Below, one piece after another: positions 1 to 8,075 of a stretch of DNA of 64,000 nt (positions within the stretch are counted from its first letter, which is position 1; every line of letters starts with the position of its first letter). The DNA is from an uncultured Lachnospiraceae bacterium (GTDB lineage Bacteria; Bacillota; Clostridia; Lachnospirales; Lachnospiraceae): NCBI GenBank assembly GCA_910578335.1, contig CAJTPU010000014.1, forward strand, positions 43,605-107,604, given 5' to 3'. The position numbers and the translations under genes were made by a program. The notes under the pieces were generated by a model. The model saw only the letters and a list, made by a program, of their open reading frames with translations. It was not told the origin of the DNA and made no database searches.

Positions 1-1118
1 CCGGAAATAACAAGATGATAGTGTGGCAGACGGAAGGGAATCTGTATGAAGCAAAAGAGCTTGTCCTGATGAATCTGGCGAGCAGGGAGAAGATAAGCAT
101 AAACGCAGGTGCGAATGAGTGTATTATGCCGCTGGGCTTTATGGGAGAGGACCTGGTCTATGGACTGGCGCGCAGGAGTGATATTTACGTGGACAGCGCC
201 GGCAGGACTACGTTTCCTATGTATGCCGTGCACATCTGCAGCCCGGAGGGAAAAAAGCTGAAGACCTACAGACAGGAGGGTATTTTTATCAGTAGCTGCA
301 TCATGCAGAACAATCAGATTACGCTAAACCGCCTGATAAAGACAGAGAACGGTTCCTACGCAGAAACGCTGCAGGACTACATTATGAACAGCAGTGAGGT
401 GGGAAGCAGCAAGAACATGGTGAGCGCCGTTATCACGGAAAACTACGGGAAATACATCCAGATAGCAGTCAGAAAGGCAATTGATGAAAAGACGCTTCAG
501 GTGCTTACACCCAAAGAGGTGCTGTACGAGGGAAGCCGCGAGCTGATACCGGACGGCGGAGCCGGCGAGGGATGGTTCTATGTCTACGGACCGGAAGGAA
601 TTGCGGGGATATACAGGGAACCGGCGAAGGCAGTTCTTTTGGCAGACAGTGTGTCCGGCATAGTGATGAATGACAGCGGCGATTATGTGTGGCTGCGGGG
701 AAACAGGGCGGCAAGGAATCAGATTATGGCAATAGAAGCCGTGGAGGCGGGTGAGGAGCGCAGCAGCCTTTCCGTCTGTCTGGACGCCATGCTGAATCTG
801 GAGGGTGTGTTTGTCAACTCAGAATATCTGCTTGCAAGAGGGAAAAGCGCATACGCTATTTTGGATGAAAATCTGGTCGGTGCGCAAATATTGGATTTGA
901 AGGGCTGCTCTCCGGAGGCGGTGCTCTATTATGTCAATCAGGATATACCTGTGCTGGCTATTTTGAACGACGGCAATGCGGTGCTGATTGTCGGCTTCAA
1001 CGAATACAGCTATGGCGTGATGAATCCGCAGACGGGGGATATCAAAAGGGTCGGACAGCGGGATTTTACGGAATGGATGCAGGAGAACGGCAACAGCTTT
1101 ATGACATATATCAGGTAA
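1..1118 (+). CDS. 3' part of a large protein, possible C39-like domain at the C-terminus (partial)
   Basis: The reading frame (first full codon at base 3) is open to the window edge, so the ATG at 15 is probably internal and the gene starts upstream. The visible 371 or so residues contain many short beta-strand-like segments with regularly spaced Gly/Asp, suggesting a propeller-like middle part. The last 80 residues (around VLYYVNQDIPVLAIL, then GNAVLIVGF and MNPQTG) resemble the second half of a C39-like papain-fold peptidase. The position where such proteins carry the catalytic His reads Asn (GNAV rather than GHAV), so the domain may be inactive. Family assignment is inference; the function is unknown. 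Confidence 0.5.
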   Translation, partial: GNNKMIVWQTEGNLYEAKELVLMNLASREKISINAGANECIMPLGFMGEDLVYGLARRSDIYVDSAGRTTFPMYAVHICSPEGKKLKTYRQEGIFISSCIMQNNQITLNRLIKTENGSYAETLQDYIMNSSEVGSSKNMVSAVITENYGKYIQIAVRKAIDEKTLQVLTPKEVLYEGSRELIPDGGAGEGWFYVYGPEGIAGIYREPAKAVLLADSVSGIVMNDSGDYVWLRGNRAARNQIMAIEAVEAGEERSSLSVCLDAMLNLEGVFVNSEYLLARGKSAYAILDENLVGAQILDLKGCSPEAVLYYVNQDIPVLAILNDGNAVLIVGFNEYSYGVMNPQTGDIKRVGQRDFTEWMQENGNSFMTYIR

Positions 1119-1319
1119 GCGGGAAGGTATATTTACATGCTTTTTTTGCCGTAAATGCTGGGATGCAACCGATAGTTGCCCCCTAAAAGCTGCAAATGAA
1201 AACCAGAATGTATGGTGCAACCGGAGTGGTTTCTCTATACTGAAAGGCACAAAGCTTTTGGCAGTTTTCCCGGGAAAAGAAAACTACAGATATGCGCGGA
1301 AGCGCAGATGGGAGCATAT

Positions 1320-2231
1320 ATGAATATAGAAATTGCAAACAGACTTGTAAATTTGCGCAAGGCAAACAATCTGTCGCAGGAAGCACTGGCGGAAAAGCTG
1401 GGAATCAGCAGGCAGGCGGTCAGTAAATGGGAGCGTGCGGAAGCGTCGCCGGATACGGACAATTTGATTCTTCTGGCGCGGCTCTATGGGGTATCTTTAG
1501 ACGAGCTGCTTCGGACGGAGGATGAAATTCCTATGCCGGAGGAGCCTGATGAGCAGGATGAAACCGATACCGATGACTTTGTCAAAAAATGGAATGCAGG
1601 AACCGGAAATGGAGACGAAAATGTCGGCGTCCATATCGGAATAGAAGGCATTGATGTACAGAAGGACGGACAGAGGGTACATGTCGGCTGGAACGGCATT
1701 CACGTAGAGGAAGAAGGGGGAGAGAAAGTACACGTCGGCTGGAACGGGATTTATGCAGATGAGCATGGCGGCTCTGCCTCCTGCGAGGAAGACGGCTGGG
1801 ATGGCATACATATTGTGGAGAACGGCAGAGAGGTTTTTCCGGGTGAAAGGGGCTGGACGACACAGCCAAGGCTTCGGTTTCCGACAGCTTTGATTGTCTG
1901 CATCGCGTACCTTGTCATCGGCATTGTATACCATGCATGGCATCCGGGATGGCTTCTGCTCTTGTGGATACCGATTCTGGAAAGTCTGATTACGGCAGTA
2001 AGAAGAAGGAATGCGAGCCATTTTGCATATCCGGTGCTTATGCTTTTGGTTTTTTTGTCAATTGGCTTTCTGGAGGGAAACTGGATGGGGTGGATAGCTT
2101 TTCTGACCATACCGGTCTATTATTCCCTTGTTTCTTTTATCAAGGATTTGATATGCCACCTAAGATGGAAAAAGAGACAGAAAAAGCAAGCCTGTGATGT
2201 GCAGCAGAGTAGTACGGAAGGGGAGTCATGA
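1320..2231 (+). CDS. Membrane-anchored XRE-family transcriptional regulator with internal repeats
   Basis: The protein (303 aa) starts with a clear XRE-type helix-turn-helix (about residues 4-60, containing LSQEALAEKLGISRQAVSKWE). An acidic linker follows, then about three imperfect 17-residue repeats built on VHVGWNGI, then three or four hydrophobic segments in the last 110 residues. The start at 1320 is preferred because GGGAG lies five bases upstream; a longer frame from 1212 lacks a good ribosome site. The stop overlaps the next start by four bases (ATGA), so it is probably co-translated with the M48 protease. The inferred role is a membrane-tethered regulator of the protease and DUF4097 genes that follow. 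The repeat region is not one I recognise. Confidence 0.85.
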   Translation: MNIEIANRLVNLRKANNLSQEALAEKLGISRQAVSKWERAEASPDTDNLILLARLYGVSLDELLRTEDEIPMPEEPDEQDETDTDDFVKKWNAGTGNGDENVGVHIGIEGIDVQKDGQRVHVGWNGIHVEEEGGEKVHVGWNGIYADEHGGSASCEEDGWDGIHIVENGREVFPGERGWTTQPRLRFPTALIVCIAYLVIGIVYHAWHPGWLLLLWIPILESLITAVRRRNASHFAYPVLMLLVFLSIGFLEGNWMGWIAFLTIPVYYSLVSFIKDLICHLRWKKRQKKQACDVQQSSTEGES

Positions 2232-3472
2232 TGAATTATAAATATCTTGCAATGGCAGTTATCGCCATCGTCTTTTTGTTTGAAACCTTTATGCAGTATT
2301 TGGAGATAAAGTCAGCCGACAGGGAAATTCCGGAAAATGTAAAGGATGTATATGACAAGGCGTCTTACGCGAAGTGGCTTGCCTATCACAAGGAAAAAAC
2401 AAGACTTGCATTGTTCAGGCATATTGTAATGTATGTGATTACCTTTGTCATGATTGGCTTTAATATCCATGCGCGGTTATTGAACCTGCTTGGCATAGGC
2501 GGTGATTACGCGGCGGGAAATATGGTGCTGATTATAGATGGTCTTGTGTTCGAGGTGGCGCTTTTTGTATTTGAATATATGGATACGATGGGAATTGAGC
2601 AGAAATATGGATTTAACCGTACCACAAAAAAGACCTTTTTCATAGACCGGTTAAAGAACCTGATAATCAATTTTGTCATTACCTGCGGTATTTTGAGTCT
2701 GTTTATTCTGCTGCACCGCTTGCTGGGCAACTGGTTTCTTCCTGCTTTTGTGGGAATTATGTTGGTCTTTTTGCTGGTTCTTGTAATCATCAGCCCCTTT
2801 ATGGGACGTATTTTCAATAAGTTTACGCCGCTGCCGGACGGGGAGCTGCGGGAGCGTCTCTGTGCGCTTCTTGCTGAAAACGGCTGTACGGTAAAGGAAA
2901 TCAAGGTGATGGATGCGTCTAAGCGTTCCTCCAAGGCAAACGCTTATTTTTCCGGACTGGGAAAGACAAAGACCATTGTTTTGTACGATACGCTTTTAGA
3001 GCTTATGACGGATGATGAAATTGTGGCGGTATTTGCACATGAAATGGGACATAACAAGCACAGGGATACCCTGAAGCTCTATGGAATCAACATGCTCAAT
3101 ATCATACTCTATGTTCTGATTGCCTGGGGGCTGGTTTCAAGACAGGAGATTTATGCCTATTTTGGTTTTTCGGGATTAAATTACGGCTATGCCTTTCTTC
3201 TTTTGACCTCTGTGTGCCTTGCTTTCCTGTCGCCTTTTCTGGGACTGCTTTCCGGCTTCTTAATCCGCAGATGCGAGTATGCGGCAGACCGGTTTGCGGC
3301 AGAAAACGGTTATGGAGAAGCTTTGATTTCGGGCTTGAAGGTGCTTTCAAAAGACTCTTTTGTCTGCCTGAGCCCGCATCCGCTGGTAGTGAAGCTTACC
3401 TATGACCATCCGACAATGAGCCAGCGGATTGAAGCAATAGAGGCTTGCGCGTTACAGCGCAGTCAACCGTAA
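2228..3472 (+). CDS. M48 family zinc metallopeptidase (Ste24/CAAX-protease-like)
   Basis: This 414-residue integral membrane protease has several N-terminal transmembrane segments, an HEMGH zinc motif at about residue 271 and a downstream EYAAD sequence supplying the third ligand (the ExxxD pattern of M48). A second hydrophobic block lies between them. The length matches full-size Ste24-like enzymes rather than the shorter HtpX proteins. These enzymes cleave membrane or membrane-proximal substrates. It is translationally coupled to the membrane XRE regulator upstream and followed after 28 bases by a DUF4097 protein, suggesting an envelope-stress or membrane quality-control cluster. The substrate is unknown. 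Confidence 0.9.
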   Translation: MMNYKYLAMAVIAIVFLFETFMQYLEIKSADREIPENVKDVYDKASYAKWLAYHKEKTRLALFRHIVMYVITFVMIGFNIHARLLNLLGIGGDYAAGNMVLIIDGLVFEVALFVFEYMDTMGIEQKYGFNRTTKKTFFIDRLKNLIINFVITCGILSLFILLHRLLGNWFLPAFVGIMLVFLLVLVIISPFMGRIFNKFTPLPDGELRERLCALLAENGCTVKEIKVMDASKRSSKANAYFSGLGKTKTIVLYDTLLELMTDDEIVAVFAHEMGHNKHRDTLKLYGINMLNIILYVLIAWGLVSRQEIYAYFGFSGLNYGYAFLLLTSVCLAFLSPFLGLLSGFLIRRCEYAADRFAAENGYGEALISGLKVLSKDSFVCLSPHPLVVKLTYDHPTMSQRIEAIEACALQRSQP

Positions 3473-3500
3473 AAAGGCATAAAGTGCAAGGAGGATTTGG

Positions 3501-4373
3501 ATGTTTACAAGTAATGACGTAGTATATACAGGAAATTTTTCGCTGGAAGGAATTGAAACCATCTGGGTGAAGGACACTTATCGGGATATTGTGTTTCTGC
3601 ATGGCGATGGGGAGGAATTGACAGTAAAAGAATACGGAGATTCGGATACAGAGTTGATGAAGGTGGAACAAAGGGGGACGGCGCTCTGTTTTGAAGGGAG
3701 AGGCAAGGCGCTTCTTTCTGTCAGTGTAAGCGGTATTTTCGGGGGGATGGCAACAGGGCAGCATAAGATAGAATTGCTCATTCCTTCCGGTTTTGCAGGG
3801 CAGATATATGTGGAAAGCAAAAGCGGGGATATTTCCATGAGTGATATATGGGAGCTTCGGAATCTGCAGATGAAAACAGCGAGCGGGGATGCCGGCGTAG
3901 GAAGAGTGCGGGCGGAGCATATTCTGATAGAAAGCTTAAGCGGGGATATCGATGTGGAGGAAGCATGGGGGGACAGACAGCTTTTTTCGGCGAGCGGAGA
4001 TATATGCTTAAAGAGCGGCAGAGGGAATCTTTATGTTAAGACGAAAAGCGGCGACGTGGCAGTGGGCGGACTGGATGCAAAAACAGTACTGGAAAGCATC
4101 AGCGGAGACATTGCAGCAGGCTTTGCAGCGGTGACACAGCCGGTAAAAATAACAACTGTTAGCGGTGATACAGACGTTAAAATAGCCGCTGACAGTAGTG
4201 TCAACATAGAAGCCAGAACTGTCAGCGGCGATATTTCCGTGCAGTTGCCATCGGCACAAATAAACCAGAGAAGCGGTCACTATGTACTGGCACATATGGG
4301 AAGCAGTGCCGTGGAAAATACACCTGTTATGGATATTGGTTCTGTCAGTGGGGATGTCCGTGTGGGCAATTAA
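3501..4373 (+). CDS. DUF4097 family beta-strand repeat protein
   Basis: This 290-residue protein is dominated by a repeated SGD[IVAT] motif, nine copies at roughly 20-residue spacing from about residue 108 to the C-terminus (KSGDISM, ASGDAGV, LSGDIDV and so on). This is the signature of DUF4097/adhesin-like beta-helix proteins. There is no signal peptide or transmembrane segment, so it is probably cytoplasmic or membrane-associated. A good ribosome site (AGGAGG) precedes the ATG. DUF4097 genes commonly sit beside membrane-bound regulators, as here with the XRE protein. The molecular function is unknown. Confidence 0.85.
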   Translation: MFTSNDVVYTGNFSLEGIETIWVKDTYRDIVFLHGDGEELTVKEYGDSDTELMKVEQRGTALCFEGRGKALLSVSVSGIFGGMATGQHKIELLIPSGFAGQIYVESKSGDISMSDIWELRNLQMKTASGDAGVGRVRAEHILIESLSGDIDVEEAWGDRQLFSASGDICLKSGRGNLYVKTKSGDVAVGGLDAKTVLESISGDIAAGFAAVTQPVKITTVSGDTDVKIAADSSVNIEARTVSGDISVQLPSAQINQRSGHYVLAHMGSSAVENTPVMDIGSVSGDVRVGN

Positions 4374-4864
4374 TCCGCCCTTCTAAAAAGCTGTGTAGAA
4401 TAATTGCGCATCACGAGTAAAAGCCCCATGCCGAGTATGCCGCAGGAAATGATTTCGCCCGCGCCTACCGTCAAAAACAGATACCACCATGCGTCAGCCA
4501 TGCCGTAGCCATGAATCAGGACAAAGGGTACAATCAGGGCATTGGCGATAATGTTGGGAAGCGGCACCAGCCATTTCCATTTGCGCAGCGCATAGGCAGC
4601 GAGCGCACCAATTAAGGTAGCAAGGCTGCCCACAAAAATATCCAGCACGCAGCAGCCGGTCAGAAAATTTGCCAGCATACATCCCACATAAAGCCCGGGG
4701 ATGGCGGCGGGGGTAAAAAAGGGGAGGACGGTGAGCGCTTCCGAGAGCCGCACCTGAATGGCGCCGGAGGCAAGACCGAAGGCATTGGCAATAAAAGTCA
4801 ATACCACATAGAGAGCGGCAATCATAGCCGCCTGTGTCAGAAACACTACTTTTTTGTTGTTCAT
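4370..4864 (-). CDS. queT: QueT family queuosine-precursor transporter
   Basis: A 164-residue, very hydrophobic protein with about five transmembrane helices, matching the QueT substrate-binding (S) component of ECF-type transporters that import queuosine precursors. Conserved features include the N-terminal AAMIAALYVVLTF helix, the IQVRLSEAL motif and GxxVGCMLAN. The transporter needs shared ECF energising subunits, which are not in this window. It ends four bases inside the convergent DUF4097 gene. Its 5' leader is structured and could be a preQ1 riboswitch (separate entry), which would fit the substrate. Confidence 0.88.
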   Translation of the reverse strand: MNNKKVVFLTQAAMIAALYVVLTFIANAFGLASGAIQVRLSEALTVLPFFTPAAIPGLYVGCMLANFLTGCCVLDIFVGSLATLIGALAAYALRKWKWLVPLPNIIANALIVPFVLIHGYGMADAWWYLFLTVGAGEIISCGILGMGLLLVMRNYSTQLFRRAD

Positions 4865-4871
4865 TTGGATT

Positions 4872-4937
4872 CTCCTTTAGTTTTGTTTTTTTGCCGCCCT
4901 GCGGACGGGTTGGTGAGGAAGGTCTCGAACTCACCGG
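4872..4937 (-). promoter_or_regulatory. Structured queT leader, candidate preQ1 riboswitch
   Basis: On the minus strand a hairpin GGTGAG/CTCACC (4935-4930 with 4917-4912) has a 12-base loop. A second GC-rich hairpin follows (4908-4894), then an A-rich tract running into the Shine-Dalgarno AAAGGAG just before queT. A CCUU in the first loop can pair with AAGG of the ribosome site. This layout (hairpin, inserted hairpin, A-rich tail, sequestered SD) resembles preQ1 pseudoknot riboswitches. The class call is inference from the layout and the downstream gene; I could not match a consensus base by base. Confidence 0.42.
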
Positions 4938-4945
4938 TAAAAGCG

Positions 4946-4985
4946 TAAAAGCCGGAAACACATGGTAAAGTGCTTCCGGCTTTTA
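4946..4985 (-). terminator. Terminator-like hairpin between bioY and queT
   Basis: The minus strand holds a 16-bp stem (TAAAAGCCGGAAGCAC pairing with GTGTTTCCGGCTTTTA, one G-U) around an 8-base loop, with T-rich sequence at its 3' side. It lies 50 bases after the bioY stop and just before the queT leader, so it probably ends bioY transcription. Confidence 0.7.
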
Positions 4986-5038
4986 GTATAGCAGTAGAAT
5001 CAGAAAAGTCAAGGGAAAAGGCGAAACCTTTGTGTAGG

Positions 5039-5626
5039 TCAGACAACGCCCAAGTGCGCCCGCTGCAGTGCCTTGCGCAAAGCTCTGCCAAGTAAAAGCG
5101 CAATTACCATTTTTGCCAAATCGCCCGGGATAAAGGGGACGACTCCGGCAAGTAGGGCGGCGCCAAGGCTGATATGATTCTGGAAAGCAAGCCAGATACT
5201 GCCGAAAAGATTGCACACGGCAGCGCCGAGCACCATACCGCACAGGCACAGATACCATTTATCGAACCATTTGTCAATAAAAAATCCCGCAATCAGCGCC
5301 ATAAAAATAAAGCCGATGAGATAGCCGCCGGTGGGACCGAAAAGCTTTGCGGCTCCGCCGGTGAAATAAGAGAATACGGGAAGTCCCACAAGCCCGAGCA
5401 GCAGATAAATCAAGTAGCTGAGGGTTCCCTTTTTCATGCCAAGCACAAAAACGGAAAGGCAGAGCGCCAGATTGGTAAGGGAGATGGGAATCGGTGTAAA
5501 GGGCAGCGTAATGGAAATCGGTCCCAAAATACAGGTGATGGCTGCCATGAGACCGATAAGCGCCATAGACTTGATATCTAAGGGGTTTCTGTGATTTTTT
5601 GTGTTGTTTTCTTTTGACGGATTCAT
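5039..5626 (-). CDS. bioY: Biotin transporter BioY
   Basis: This 195-residue S component of an ECF biotin transporter has about six transmembrane helices and the conserved ISITLPFTPIPISLTNLAL segment, GLVGLPVFS and the FGPTGGYLIGF motif typical of BioY. The start at 5626 is chosen because the longer frame upstream covers an AT-rich promoter/operator region, while this ATG has an upstream AGAAAGG. ECF energising subunits are not nearby, so it probably uses a shared module. A BirA-like box and a large palindrome lie just upstream, consistent with biotin-dependent repression. Confidence 0.93.
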   Translation of the reverse strand: MNPSKENNTKNHRNPLDIKSMALIGLMAAITCILGPISITLPFTPIPISLTNLALCLSVFVLGMKKGTLSYLIYLLLGLVGLPVFSYFTGGAAKLFGPTGGYLIGFIFMALIAGFFIDKWFDKWYLCLCGMVLGAAVCNLFGSIWLAFQNHISLGAALLAGVVPFIPGDLAKMVIALLLGRALRKALQRAHLGVV

Positions 5627-5673
5627 CTTGATAGATACCTTTCTGTGTGTAATAAATAATAGGAAAAGCGGCA

Positions 5674-5712
5674 TTGCAATAGGTTTACTTGTTTGCTGTA
5701 AACCTATTGCAA
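5674..5712. repeat. Perfect 15-bp inverted repeat upstream of bioY
   Basis: TTGCAATAGGTTTAC (5674-5688) and GTAAACCTATTGCAA (5698-5712) form a perfect inverted repeat around a 9-base spacer, about 50 bases upstream of bioY. It overlaps the candidate BirA box and may be an operator or a transcript hairpin. Confidence 0.75.
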
Positions 5713-5726
5713 AAATTAGTATACAG
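5696..5726. promoter_or_regulatory. Candidate BirA operator of bioY
   Basis: CTGTAAAC, 15 bases, then GTATACAG form near-symmetric half-sites (seven of eight positions agree). This fits the known BirA box pattern of TGTNAAC half-sites with a 14-16 base spacer. Its place upstream of a biotin transporter supports biotin-BirA repression; this is inferred from pattern and position only. Confidence 0.5.
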
Positions 5727-5773
5727 AAAGAAAAAGAAAATGTCAACTCAAAAATAAAAATGGTTTACAAAAA

Positions 5774-5816
5774 CATAAAAAATAACGCTGCCAGACAAAA
5801 GTTCAGCCTGACAGCG
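5774..5816 (-). terminator. Intrinsic terminator of prs
   Basis: On the minus strand CGCTGTCAG (5816-5808) pairs with CTGGCAGCG (5794-5786, one G-U), directly followed by TTATTTTTTATG. It starts about 25 bases after the prs stop. Confidence 0.75.
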
Positions 5817-5840
5817 CATAAGTCTGGATTGTTCCTGTTT

Positions 5841-7034
5841 TTAGGATTCGACGAGCTCTCCTGTTTTGTAGCGCGCTACAATACTCTGAATTCTTTCATT
5901 GGGATTCAGTAAATCGCTGATGGAGGAGTCGTGATTTAAGGTGTCGATAATGTAGGCGATATATTTGCTCATATCGCAGTTGACATACCACTCGCGCTCT
6001 AAAAGTGCGGGCGTCTGGTAAATCAGGTTTGTGGTCAGTACCTTGTTGATGATGCCGTCTTTGTAGGCGGCGTCAAATTTTTCAAGTCCGCTGGTGAACA
6101 GTCCGAAGGTTGCAAACACAAAAATTTTGCCGGCTTTGCGCTGCTTCAGCTCGGCGGCAACCTCCAAAACACTTTCGCCGGAGGAAATCATGTCGTCGAT
6201 GATAATCATATCCTTGCCTTCCACGCTGGTGCCCAGAAACTCGTGAGCGACAATGGGATTGCGTCCGTCCACAATGCGGGTGTAATCACGGCGCTTATAA
6301 AACATACCCATATCCAGTCCCAGTACGTTGGCAATATAAATGGCGCGGGACATGCCGCCCTCGTCGGGGCTGATAACCATCATGTGTGACGAGTCAATCT
6401 GCAGGTTTTTTACATGGCGCAGCAGTCCTTTGATAAACTGGTAAGCCGGCTGTACCGTCTCAAAGCCATGCAGGGGGATTGCATTCTGTACACGGGGGTC
6501 GTGGGCATCAAAGGTGATAATATTGTCAACCCCCATATTGACAAGCTCCTGAAGGGCAAGTGCACAGTCAAGAGACTCTCTGGCAGTACGCTTATGCTGC
6601 CGGCTTTCATATAAGAAAGGCATGATGACCGTAATGCGGCGCGCCTTTCCGCCTACGGCGGCAATGATACGCTTCAAATCCTGATAGTGGTCGTCAGGAG
6701 ACATGTGGTTTTCGTGACCGCAAAGCGAATAGGTCAGGCTGTAATTGGCAACGTCCACAAGAAGATACAAATCCGTACCGCGCACAGATTCCAAAATCAC
6801 GCCCTTGGCTTCACCGGAACCGAAGCGGGGAACTTTGGCGTTTAAAAGATAGGAAGAGCGCTGATAGCCGGAAAAGGCAAGGCTGTCCTTGTGCTCGCTT
6901 TCCCGTTCTGTCCTCCATTTTACAAGATAACGGTCTATTTTTTCTCCGAGAAATTTGCAGCCCTCCAGGGCAATCATGCCAAGACTGCCTACCGGAATGG
7001 TTTCTAAATTACGCTTTTCTTCTCGATTTCCCAT
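5841..7034 (-). CDS. prs: Ribose-phosphate pyrophosphokinase (PRPP synthase), long form
   Basis: It makes phosphoribosyl pyrophosphate from ribose 5-phosphate and ATP for nucleotide, His and Trp synthesis. The 397 residues include the fold's ITFDAHDPR segment (about 173-181), SPDEGGMSRA (222-231) and the PRPP-binding loop DMIIIDDMISSGES (275-288). It is about 80 residues longer than the usual 315-residue enzyme, mostly through an N-terminal extension, a form seen in Clostridia. It lies 73 bases downstream of the dnaC-like gene on the same strand and ends in a terminator. Confidence 0.92.
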   Translation of the reverse strand: MGNREEKRNLETIPVGSLGMIALEGCKFLGEKIDRYLVKWRTERESEHKDSLAFSGYQRSSYLLNAKVPRFGSGEAKGVILESVRGTDLYLLVDVANYSLTYSLCGHENHMSPDDHYQDLKRIIAAVGGKARRITVIMPFLYESRQHKRTARESLDCALALQELVNMGVDNIITFDAHDPRVQNAIPLHGFETVQPAYQFIKGLLRHVKNLQIDSSHMMVISPDEGGMSRAIYIANVLGLDMGMFYKRRDYTRIVDGRNPIVAHEFLGTSVEGKDMIIIDDMISSGESVLEVAAELKQRKAGKIFVFATFGLFTSGLEKFDAAYKDGIINKVLTTNLIYQTPALLEREWYVNCDMSKYIAYIIDTLNHDSSISDLLNPNERIQSIVARYKTGELVES

Positions 7035-7107
7035 AAAATAAAATCCTCACTTTCCTGATGAACATAAGGCGCAGCCTGAATCGCCGCGGATAAGAGTAAC
7101 GGTGGTG

Positions 7108-8064
7108 CTATATATTCCGGCAGGTCCGGATATCCGGCCCTGACAGCTTTCGAAAGGTAAAATTACCGGTCAGCCTGGAAAAAATGCGCTCCGAATAGCG
7201 GGATTTCAGCTCTTCCAGACTAAGGTTGGTGGAAATGATAACAGATTTCCTGTTTAACTGCCGCTCATTTAAAAAAGTAAAAAACTGGGAGTTGGTAAAA
7301 CTATTGGACAGCTCCGTGCCCAAATCGTCTACAATCACCAAATCACAATTGTACAGGTCTTCGTAGGTCTTGTAAAGCATTTCTTTGCTTCCTGCGTCAA
7401 AAGAATATCTGGAAAGCAGGTGAAAGAGGGAGGAAGCAGAAAAATAAACAACGGAGCCCCCCCTGTCAAGTATCTCTTTGGCGATGCAGCCGGATAAAAA
7501 GGACTTTCCGGTGCCAACCGCGCCAAAGAAGAGAAGGTTCTGAAAGCTCTCTGAAAAGTTTTTGATGAAGGAAAGGCTGGTTTCCACCGCCTTTTTAAAG
7601 TTCTCCAAATCCTCTCCCTGATAATAATCGTAGGAAAGAGAAGAAAAATTGTCTGTGGCAATCAGCTTCTGCAAATTGCTCTGGGAATATAAAAGATTGA
7701 TTATTTTCTGCTCAAAACAGTGACAGCGGCTGCCGTGCACGTAACCGGTATCCTGACAGTCGGCACAGTCGTAGAGCGGCTCTAAATAGCCTGCAGGAAA
7801 TCCGGAGGCAAGAAGCAGCTCCTGCTTTTTTTCGGAAAGGCGCAAAAGTGCTTCGCGATAAGCCTCCATGGACGAAGCTTCCTCCGTAAGGATATGCTTA
7901 CCGAAGCGCACAGACAAGGAAGCAACCTTATTGACAGCTTCCTCATAGGCAGGGCAGCGCGCAAAAACTTCCTGCCGGCGCTTTTCTAAAATGCGTCGGT
8001 TTTTCAGTTGTGCGGCGTCGTATTCCCTCTGTATAGAATCAAATTGTGTATTGGTTAAGGTCAA
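7108..8064 (-). CDS. DnaC/DnaI-type helicase loader ATPase
   Basis: A 318-residue AAA+ ATPase that would load the replicative helicase. It has an N-terminal coiled region, a zinc-binding cluster (Cys100, Cys103, Cys114, Cys116), Walker A GAVGTGKS (181-188), Walker B VIVDDLG and the sensor motif IISTNLS. These match DnaI/DnaC-family loaders rather than transposon IstB proteins, because the Cys cluster and N-terminal domain are present and no transposase is adjacent. It begins 11 bases after the DnaD-domain gene, forming a primosome pair as in other Firmicutes. Confidence 0.9.
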   Translation of the reverse strand: MTLTNTQFDSIQREYDAAQLKNRRILEKRRQEVFARCPAYEEAVNKVASLSVRFGKHILTEEASSMEAYREALLRLSEKKQELLLASGFPAGYLEPLYDCADCQDTGYVHGSRCHCFEQKIINLLYSQSNLQKLIATDNFSSLSYDYYQGEDLENFKKAVETSLSFIKNFSESFQNLLFFGAVGTGKSFLSGCIAKEILDRGGSVVYFSASSLFHLLSRYSFDAGSKEMLYKTYEDLYNCDLVIVDDLGTELSNSFTNSQFFTFLNERQLNRKSVIISTNLSLEELKSRYSERIFSRLTGNFTFRKLSGPDIRTCRNI

Positions 8065-8075
8065 GGTGTTCTCCT

